The notes below the pieces were generated by a model. It was not told the origin of the DNA and did not search any database. It saw only the letters and a list, made by a program, of their open reading frames with translations. Made by a program: the position numbers and the translations under genes. DNA of 13,519 nt from Pseudomonadota bacterium (GTDB lineage: Bacteria > Pseudomonadota > Alphaproteobacteria > Rhizobiales > Methylopilaceae). Positions 9,144 to 13,519 of this stretch are shown in pieces (within the stretch, counting starts at the first letter, position 1; every line of letters starts with the position of its first letter). Where the stretch lies: positions 1 through 13,519 of the forward strand of contig JAEWFF010000040.1 of assembly GCA_023388965.1 (NCBI GenBank), written 5' to 3'.

Positions 9144-10237
9144 AGGTGGCCCATGTCACCGTAGTTCGGGAACTTACGCGAGGACAATTGGCCCAGTTGA
9201 GCATGGAGTATGAATCTGCCAAACGGCTCGATACAGACGAGTGGTTTACTCTTGCCTATCATGATGGTGAGCCGCTTGCGGACTATATTCGCACTACACC
9301 GCGAATTTTTAGGTCTCTATTCCTTCGAAAGTTGTGGGCGTGGATAGTAGTGTGGCGCCATAGTAAACGTTTCGATTTTGTTGTTATTCGTCACGTTTCT
9401 TTTGATCCGATGGCATTGTTCTTTTCTTGGTTTATAAAGAACTACGTCAGCTTGCATCACGCGAAAGATATCGAAGAATTGCGCCTTATTCGTCGAGGCT
9501 GGAAGGGCGTCGCCGCTTCGCAGGTGGAGCGAATTACCGGGGCGGTTGCCACCATGAACGCCGCAGCAATTCTTGGCGTCACGAGCGAAATTGCTCAGTA
9601 CGTTTGCTGCGTTCATGGTATAGAGAAGCCTCGCGGAATTTACTCAAACGGGATTAATCCAGATCGTATTCCGGTGCTTGAAGATCGACGCGAGGAAGGG
9701 CTAGTTCAATTCGCGTTCGTTTGCGGATCGTTTAACGAGTGGCACGGGTTGGACAAGTTGATCGAGGCGGTCGATCGTTCGAACGATAAAGATGTCAGGA
9801 ACTTGCAGATCCACTTGATTGGAAAGCTTAGTAGGGAGCAGATCGAACAGATCGAAAGTGATGAGCGCAGGCTTTCAGTCTTCAAGCGGCACGGCGTTCT
9901 CTCGTCGGAGCAGTACAGGACTATATTGGCGAAATGTCATGCTGGAATTGGCTCGCTCGCTATGGAGCGACAGAGCCTCAGGGAGGGCTCGACCCTTAAG
10001 GTGCGTGAAATGCTTGCGTTGGGGCTGCCGGTTTACTCCGGGCATTTTGACGTGGCATTTCCTGAGGGGGCGGAATTCGTTCGAGTCGTTGATGGACCGT
10101 CCATCTCGGACATGTTGGATTTCGCGGAGCGTTCACAGTCTTGTTCGAGGGCCCAAGTTCGTGAAGCCAGTTTGGCTGGTATTAGCAAGTTGGCGGCGAT
10201 GCAGAAAGCGCTCAGCTCATTGGATGCGGTCAGATGA
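9140..10237 (+). CDS. Glycosyltransferase family 4-like (GT-B fold)
   Basis: This 365-residue protein resembles a divergent GT-B glycosyltransferase. The N-terminal half is not strongly recognisable (MKVAHVTVVRELTRGQ, then a hydrophobic stretch at 56-72 and basic residues that may hold it at the membrane). The C-terminal half is clear: YSNGINPDRI (168-177) at the domain linker, FAFVCGSFNEWHGLDKLIEA (191-210) at the start of the donor domain, and an EX7E motif E282-E290 in REGSTLKVREMLALGLPVY. It probably adds one sugar of the repeat unit; donor and linkage are unknown. The ATG overlaps the wbpI stop (ATGA). The gene is among the most AT-rich of the window (hand count 35% G+C at 9361-9420), a strong sign of transfer into this high-GC genome. 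A 114-base spacer follows it. Confidence 0.8.
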   Translation: MKVAHVTVVRELTRGQLAQLSMEYESAKRLDTDEWFTLAYHDGEPLADYIRTTPRIFRSLFLRKLWAWIVVWRHSKRFDFVVIRHVSFDPMALFFSWFIKNYVSLHHAKDIEELRLIRRGWKGVAASQVERITGAVATMNAAAILGVTSEIAQYVCCVHGIEKPRGIYSNGINPDRIPVLEDRREEGLVQFAFVCGSFNEWHGLDKLIEAVDRSNDKDVRNLQIHLIGKLSREQIEQIESDERRLSVFKRHGVLSSEQYRTILAKCHAGIGSLAMERQSLREGSTLKVREMLALGLPVYSGHFDVAFPEGAEFVRVVDGPSISDMLDFAERSQSCSRAQVREASLAGISKLAAMQKALSSLDAVR

Positions 10238-10351
10238 GTTTGGGTTAGTATTTTGGAGATGGTTAATTGGAACCTTTGGGCTGAGTGACAATGCGATTCC
10301 CATCTTTGCGAGCTCTGAACATCCGTCATTCTCTTCGGATGGGTCATTGAA
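10238..10351 (+). other. 114-base spacer with short leader ORF and hairpin before the polymerase gene
   Basis: This is the only gap of over 100 bases inside the operon. It contains a possible 19-codon ORF at 10291-10350, ATG to TGA (MRFPSLRALNIRHSLRMGH), which ends one base before the polymerase ATG (TGAAATG), a spacing suited to translational coupling. CATCCG at 10320-10325 can pair with CGGATG at 10336-10341 (loop of ten), and CCCATC at 10299-10304 could instead pair with GATGGG at 10338-10343. GGATGGG at 10337-10343 is the only Shine-Dalgarno-like stretch before the polymerase gene, so either pairing would mask it. No convincing promoter or T-tract terminator is seen. The leader ORF lacks a strong ribosome site of its own; function is speculative. 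Confidence 0.3.
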
Positions 10352-11401
10352 ATGTGGCCTTATTGGCTGGTGTTTGGCGTCTCTGCAATCCTGGTGTTGG
10401 TCCGCAGGCGTTTGCCACCCGCCCAGGCTCGTTGGATCTGGATTCTATTCTCCCTAATTTTGTCAATGTGGATGGGCTTGCGGCATGAGGTAGGAGGAGA
10501 CTGGTGGAGGTATGCGTCTCAGTTCGCCATTTTTCGCGGGATGTCATTTGCGGATGCAATGTCCACTGCAAAGGATCCGGGCTATTCGCTAGTTGGGTGG
10601 TTGGCGTCGGAGGCAGGGGGCAGTATCCACACGCTGAATTTTGTGTGCGCCCTGGCATTGGCTTCTGGCACGGTAGCATTGGCGCGACGGCAACCTTGGC
10701 CGGCGCTGGCTATTTTGGCGGCTGTACCGTATTTGCTCATTGTGGTGGGGATGGGCTACACACGTCAATCTGCGGCCATCGGTTTTGCGATGTTGGGGCT
10801 TGCGGCTTTAGGCGAACAAAGGCAGCGGGCATTTGTGCTTTGGGTTTTAGTGGCAGCGACGTTCCACAAGACGGCGGTTCTGTTGCTGCCAATCGCAGCC
10901 CTGTCAACTACTCATAATCGAGCTTGGACATTTGCTTGGGTCGGCGCGATCTTTTTGTTGGGTGGCGGGCTATTTCTCCATGAGAGTTCTGAAAGGCTGA
11001 TAGCAAATTACGTTGAGTCCGAGTATGCAGACGCCTCCCAGGGCGCAGCAGTTCGCGTCTTTATGAATGCAGTCCCTTCCTTGTTGGCGATAGTTTTTCG
11101 GGGGCGCCTGTTTCCTGTAGAGGCGGAGCGCAACCTCTGGACTTGGATGTCGATAATTTCTTTAGGGTGCATACCACTATTAGCTGTCTCGGCAACAGCG
11201 GTTGACCGTATGGCTCTCTACTTCATTCCCCTGCAGTTGGTGGTCTTTGCCTGTCTTCCGCGCCTTGCCACGACTGTGTCAGCCCGAACACTATTGGTGA
11301 TTGGCTTGATCTTTTACTACGCGCTTGTGCAGTTCGTGTGGCTTAACTTTGCAAGCCATGCCTATGCGTGGCTTCCATATCGATTTGCTTTGCCGTGGTA
11401 A
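10352..11401 (+). CDS. wzy: EpsG/Wzy-type polysaccharide polymerase
   Basis: This 349-residue polytopic membrane protein fits the EpsG family of O-antigen/exopolysaccharide polymerases, which join flipped repeat units in the periplasm. Signature elements are GLRHEVGGDWWRY (42-54), in which R44 and D50 are the conserved charged residues, MGYTRQSAAIGFAML (134-148), and ATFHKTAVLLLPI (169-181). A late AVDRMALYFIPLQ (283-295) is also family-like. About ten hydrophobic segments are seen, including 4-18, 28-42, 97-110, 117-134, 140-153, 160-181, 192-208, 240-250, 264-281 and 288-302. An in-frame TGA at 10316 and the absence of other ATGs make 10352 the start; GGATGGG eight bases upstream is a modest ribosome site. 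The partial ligase/polymerase at the left edge is of a different family. The stop TAA is followed after five bases by the next ATG. Base composition is still below the flanks. Confidence 0.82.
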   Translation: MWPYWLVFGVSAILVLVRRRLPPAQARWIWILFSLILSMWMGLRHEVGGDWWRYASQFAIFRGMSFADAMSTAKDPGYSLVGWLASEAGGSIHTLNFVCALALASGTVALARRQPWPALAILAAVPYLLIVVGMGYTRQSAAIGFAMLGLAALGEQRQRAFVLWVLVAATFHKTAVLLLPIAALSTTHNRAWTFAWVGAIFLLGGGLFLHESSERLIANYVESEYADASQGAAVRVFMNAVPSLLAIVFRGRLFPVEAERNLWTWMSIISLGCIPLLAVSATAVDRMALYFIPLQLVVFACLPRLATTVSARTLLVIGLIFYYALVQFVWLNFASHAYAWLPYRFALPW

Positions 11402-11406
11402 GGAAT

Positions 11407-12540
11407 ATGAAGTTGATCCTCTTCGCAAATACCGACTGGTACCTTTACAATTTTCGGCGATCACTTGCAATCGCGCTCCACAGGAGCGGGCACGACGTCC
11501 TGCTGCTGTCTCCCGACGGCCCCTATGGGGAACAACTGCGCGCGCTGGGCCTGCGCTGGCAGCCGCTGCCGATGGATCGCCGCAGCCTGAATCCGCTGCG
11601 TGAGGCGAAGCTCCTCGCGTGGCTGATATCGCTGTTCCGCAGGGAGCCCCCGGCACTGGTGCACGGCTTCACCATCAAGTGCGCCGTGTATGGATCGCTG
11701 GCGGCGCGCCTGGCCGGGGTGCCGGCGCGGGTCAACGCCGTGGCCGGCATGGGCTACGTCTTTACAAGCAACGACTCCAAGGCCCGCGTGCTGCGCCCGC
11801 TGGTGCGCACTCTGCTGCGTGCGGCGCTGGACGGCGACGATGCCCGGCTGGTGCTGCAGAACCCCGACGACGTGGCGCTGTTCGAAGCGGCAAGGCTGGT
11901 CGACCGCGAGCATGTGCGCCTGATTCCGGGGTCCGGAGTGGATTGTTCGCGATTTGTCGCGCGGGACGGCCATCGCAGTCCCGAGCGTCCGCTGCGTGTG
12001 CTGCTGGCTGCCCGCCTGCTCTGGGACAAGGGCATCTCCGAGTACATCGAGGCTGCGCGTCGGCTGCTGGGCGAGGGCAGGGCGATCGAGTTCCTTCTTG
12101 CCGGCGATCCGGATGCCGGCAACCCCGCCGCCGTGCCCGAGGCCACGGTGCGCGAGTGGGTGGCCGATGGCACCGTCGAGTGGCTCGGGCACGTGGACAA
12201 CATGCCCGCGCTGTTCGCGTCCGTCGACATGGTGGTACTGCCGAGCTACCGGGAGGGCCTGCCCAAGGGCCTCATCGAGGCCGCGGCCTGCGCGCTGCCG
12301 CTGGTCACCACCGACGTCCCGGGGTGCCGGCAAGTCGTGACCGACGGCGTCGACGGCCTGCTGGTGCCCGCGCGCGATGCGGACGCGCTGGCGCGGGCGA
12401 TCGCCCGCCTGCAGGACGATCCGGAGCTGGCGATCCGGCTCGGCAATGCCGCGCGTGCCAAGGCGCTGGCGGAATTCGACGAGAAGATCGTGATCGAACG
12501 CACCCTGGCCGTGTACCGCGAGCTGTTGCCGGCGCCATGA
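11407..12540 (+). CDS. Glycosyltransferase family 4 (PglA/CapM-like)
   Basis: This 377-residue GT-B enzyme opens with KLILFANTDWYLYNFRRSLA and has VHGFTIKCAVYGSLAA (85-100), NAVAGMGYVF (110-119), IPGSGVDCSRF (173-183) and LLAARLLWDKGISEYIEAA (199-217). LAGDPDAGNPA (231-241) follows, and the EX7E motif is E283-E291 in REGLPKGLIEAAACALPLV. This pattern is that of GT4 enzymes acting early on undecaprenyl-linked amino sugars, such as PglA of the N-glycan pathway, so it may add the second sugar; that is inferred. ATG at 11407 is preferred over GTG at 11368, which lies inside the previous gene; TAAGGA is close, with a spacer of only about two bases. The first ~70 bases are AT-richer than the rest, which returns to flank composition (73% G+C at 12301-12360). 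The stop overlaps the next ATG (ATGA). Confidence 0.9.
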   Translation: MKLILFANTDWYLYNFRRSLAIALHRSGHDVLLLSPDGPYGEQLRALGLRWQPLPMDRRSLNPLREAKLLAWLISLFRREPPALVHGFTIKCAVYGSLAARLAGVPARVNAVAGMGYVFTSNDSKARVLRPLVRTLLRAALDGDDARLVLQNPDDVALFEAARLVDREHVRLIPGSGVDCSRFVARDGHRSPERPLRVLLAARLLWDKGISEYIEAARRLLGEGRAIEFLLAGDPDAGNPAAVPEATVREWVADGTVEWLGHVDNMPALFASVDMVVLPSYREGLPKGLIEAAACALPLVTTDVPGCRQVVTDGVDGLLVPARDADALARAIARLQDDPELAIRLGNAARAKALAEFDEKIVIERTLAVYRELLPAP

Positions 12541-13097
12541 CCGGGGCCGACCTGCTGCTGGCCTTGCTGGCGCTCGGCGTCGCGATCCTGCTGGGGCGCG
12601 GCAGCCACCCGCTGGTTGCGGCCCTGCTGGTGGCGTCCGCGCTGGCGGTTTCGGCTGTGCTGTTCCTGCCGACGGCCATGCTCGCGGGCCTGGTCGGCAT
12701 GGAGCGCGTCCACGGGTTGTACGACCTCACTCGAGCAACACCGCTCGATCCGCCGGAGTGGATTCATCTGATCGTCTTTTGCTGGCTCGGCTTTCTGCTG
12801 TGGCTGGCCCGCCGGGACATCCGCAACTGGCGCGGGGTGGCGCTGGTCGCCGCGCTCGGCGTCGCCGGGGAGCTCTCGCAATGGCTGACGGACGGGCGCC
12901 AGCCCAAGGTCGAGGACGCGGCGCTGAATGTGCTGGGGGGATTGACAGGCGTCTTGCTCGCAGTAGTGTTCTGCAAGGTTTGGGCGAGGGGCCGCCATCG
13001 CAACGGACGCACCGCCGAATGCACCCGTGGAGCCGGCGCCGGTGGTGCCGGCGACCGCAACGGACTGCGTGATCGAACCAGCGGAAGATCTGGCTGA
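12537..13097 (+). CDS. VanZ-like family membrane protein
   Basis: This 186-residue protein has hydrophobic segments at about 5-20, 25-48, 74-91, 99-112 and 132-147. The VanZ-like signature is clear between the last two: GELSQWLTDGRQPKVEDAALNVLGGLTG (positions 111-138), with E112, R121, D127, N131 and the glycines in their family places. VanZ was named for low-level teicoplanin resistance, but its relatives are common beside envelope polysaccharide genes and their biochemical role is unsettled. The ATG overlaps the preceding glycosyltransferase stop, so it is co-translated with the operon. The last ~37 residues (from RGRHRNG) are basic, glycine-rich and unlike the family. The coding frame may have been altered at its 3' end, or the tail may be acquired sequence. 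The frame is also open far upstream to 11619, but that stretch is a shadow of the glycosyltransferase. Confidence 0.82.
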   Translation: MTGADLLLALLALGVAILLGRGSHPLVAALLVASALAVSAVLFLPTAMLAGLVGMERVHGLYDLTRATPLDPPEWIHLIVFCWLGFLLWLARRDIRNWRGVALVAALGVAGELSQWLTDGRQPKVEDAALNVLGGLTGVLLAVVFCKVWARGRHRNGRTAECTRGAGAGGAGDRNGLRDRTSGRSG

Positions 13098-13116
13098 GCA
13101 GGGGGATCCGATCGTG

Positions 13117-13138
13117 AGGCCGGAAACTCCTTCGGCCT
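13117..13138 (+). other. Stem-loop after the operon
   Basis: AGGCCG at 13117-13122 is the inverse complement of CGGCCT at 13133-13138. A G-T and an A-T pair can extend the stem to eight pairs around a six-base loop. It lies 20 bases after the VanZ stop and just before the hicB remnant. No T-run follows, so it is not a classic intrinsic terminator; it could protect or end the transcript weakly, or be chance in GC-rich DNA. Confidence 0.3.
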
Positions 13139-13144
13139 GCTCTC

Positions 13145-13387
13145 ATGCCGACGCCGCTTCGCCGCGGGGAAGCCGGGGTTGCGCTGCCGGCAAGTCTGTT
13201 CGCCAAGGTCCTTCTGCTCAACGCGATGCTGGGGCAGCAGGTCACGCCTTCTGCGCTCGCGCGCAGGCTGCGTACCACGCCGCAGACAGTGAACCGGATC
13301 GTCGATCTCCGTCACGCCACCAAGATCGACACCATCGACCAGGCGCTGGGCGCTCTCGGCAAACGGTTGGAATTGCGGGTGGGGTAG
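13145..13387 (+). pseudogene. hicB: 5'-truncated hicB antitoxin (DNA-binding C-terminal half)
   Basis: The 80 residues from ATG 13145 match the C-terminal half of HTH-type HicB antitoxins. LPASLFAKVLLLNAML (15-30), the helix-turn-helix SALARRLRTTPQTVNRIVDL (36-55), and RHATKIDTIDQALGALGKRLELRV (56-79) are the well-conserved parts of the E. coli HicB DNA-binding domain. Full proteins are about 130-140 residues. The N-terminal RNase-H-like domain that binds and neutralises HicA is absent, the frame is closed by TGA at 13115, and no hicA toxin gene lies upstream. No ribosome site precedes the ATG. I read it as a remnant of a toxin-antitoxin locus cut on its left side; a short stand-alone DNA-binding protein is the alternative. 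An insertion sequence begins just to the right. Confidence 0.7.
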
Positions 13388-13393
13388 GGCGGC

Positions 13394-13519
13394 TGTGTAA
13401 TGACCCAGTGATTTCCTGCTCAGGTGTAACCTTTTTCAAGGAGACACGAATGAGTGCGGTGATGGAAGAAGAGATCAAGCGTTGGACAGCCCGCCGGAAG
13501 TCGGCGCTGGTGCTGGAGA
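13394..13519 (+). mobile_element. Left end of a probable insertion sequence (IS3-like), cut by the window edge
   Basis: The transposase-like start at 13450 is preceded by a 50-60 base non-coding stretch beginning near TGTGTAATGACCC (13394-13406). IS ends of this type often begin with TG. GTGTAA occurs at 13395-13400 and again at 13424-13429, as subterminal repeats may do. The exact terminus cannot be fixed without the right end, so the left boundary is approximate. The element sits seven or so bases after the hicB remnant stop. Confidence 0.4.
13450..13519 (+). CDS. Transposase orfA (helix-turn-helix), 5' part only
   Basis: Only 23 residues are in the window: MSAVMEEEIKRW followed by TARRKSALVLE. 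The RWTARRKSALVLE stretch is what I remember from the start of the small HTH proteins that form orfA of IS3-type elements in proteobacteria, which continue with a TTVAEASR-like helix-turn-helix. They bind the IS ends and are normally joined to an orfB integrase by frameshifting. AAGGAGA at 13438-13444, five bases before the ATG, is a strong ribosome site. The call rests on a short fragment, so the family is likely but not certain. Confidence 0.6.
   Translation, partial: MSAVMEEEIKRWTARRKSALVLE

Noticed and set aside
10238..10290. Possible 9-codon ORF at 10259-10288 (MVNWNLWAE)
   Set aside because: The GGAG before its ATG is only about one base away, too close to serve as a ribosome site, and nothing else supports it.
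9819..10457. Open frame of 212 codons bridging the gap before the polymerase
   Set aside because: It runs out of frame through the end of the glycosyltransferase and the start of the polymerase. Its Cys/Trp/Ser-rich translation matches no family.
11461..12333. Antisense open frame of 290 codons
   Set aside because: It is a shadow of the third glycosyltransferase in a 70% G+C region; its composition is that of reversed GC-rich codons.
11619..12536. Long upstream extension of the VanZ frame
   Set aside because: The frame is open only because of GC bias; its Arg/Gly-rich translation is a shadow of the glycosyltransferase. The VanZ protein begins at the ATGA overlap at 12537.
12246..12998. Antisense open frames of up to 250 codons at the operon end
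   Set aside because: They overlap the glycosyltransferase and the VanZ-like gene, and their translations are basic, Ser/Arg-rich and without motifs.

Overview
The window is a polysaccharide (O-antigen or capsule) biosynthesis locus on a high-GC bacterial chromosome. All supported genes lie on the + strand. The flanks are about two-thirds G+C or more (hand counts of single 60-base lines: 68% at 1261-1320, 73% at 12301-12360). With the gene families and their order, this suggests a gammaproteobacterium, probably Lysobacteraceae/Xanthomonadaceae (Lysobacter, Luteimonas or Stenotrophomonas type). That assignment is an inference; no rRNA or other marker gene is present.

Layout. 1-363 is the 3' end of an O-antigen ligase/polymerase-type membrane protein. 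360-4286 holds four tightly packed genes for a UDP-sugar pathway: a TviB/WbpO-type nucleotide-sugar 6-dehydrogenase, a WbpB/WlbA oxidoreductase, a WbpD/WlbB N-acetyltransferase and a WbpE/WlbC aminotransferase. 4283-11401 is visibly lower in G+C and carries the unit-specific genes: a polysaccharide pyruvyl transferase-family protein, a GT4-type glycosyltransferase, a Wzx flippase, a WbpI/WlbD-type 2-epimerase (locally higher G+C, with a TTG start), a second glycosyltransferase, and an EpsG/Wzy-type polymerase. 11407-13097 returns to high G+C with a third glycosyltransferase and a VanZ-like membrane protein. The right end is accessory debris: a 5'-truncated hicB antitoxin remnant (13145-13387) and the first codons of an insertion-sequence orfA (from 13450).

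How it works together. UDP-GlcNAc is expected to be oxidised at C6, oxidised at C3, transaminated and N-acetylated to UDP-GlcNAc3NAcA. The epimerase would then invert C2 to give UDP-ManNAc3NAcA, as in the Pseudomonas aeruginosa Wbp and Bordetella Wlb pathways. Three glycosyltransferases plus an initiating transferase (not in the window) would build a repeat unit of about four sugars, probably pyruvylated. Wzx would flip it and the EpsG/Wzy protein polymerise it. Most genes overlap by 1-4 bases or nearly abut, so this reads as one operon. The only gap over 100 bases inside it is 10238-10351.

I see no undescribed enzyme system. The points worth a second look are the mosaic base composition with visible joints, the leader/hairpin before the polymerase gene, the TTG-started epimerase, the presence of two ligase/polymerase-type proteins, and the broken hicB beside an IS.
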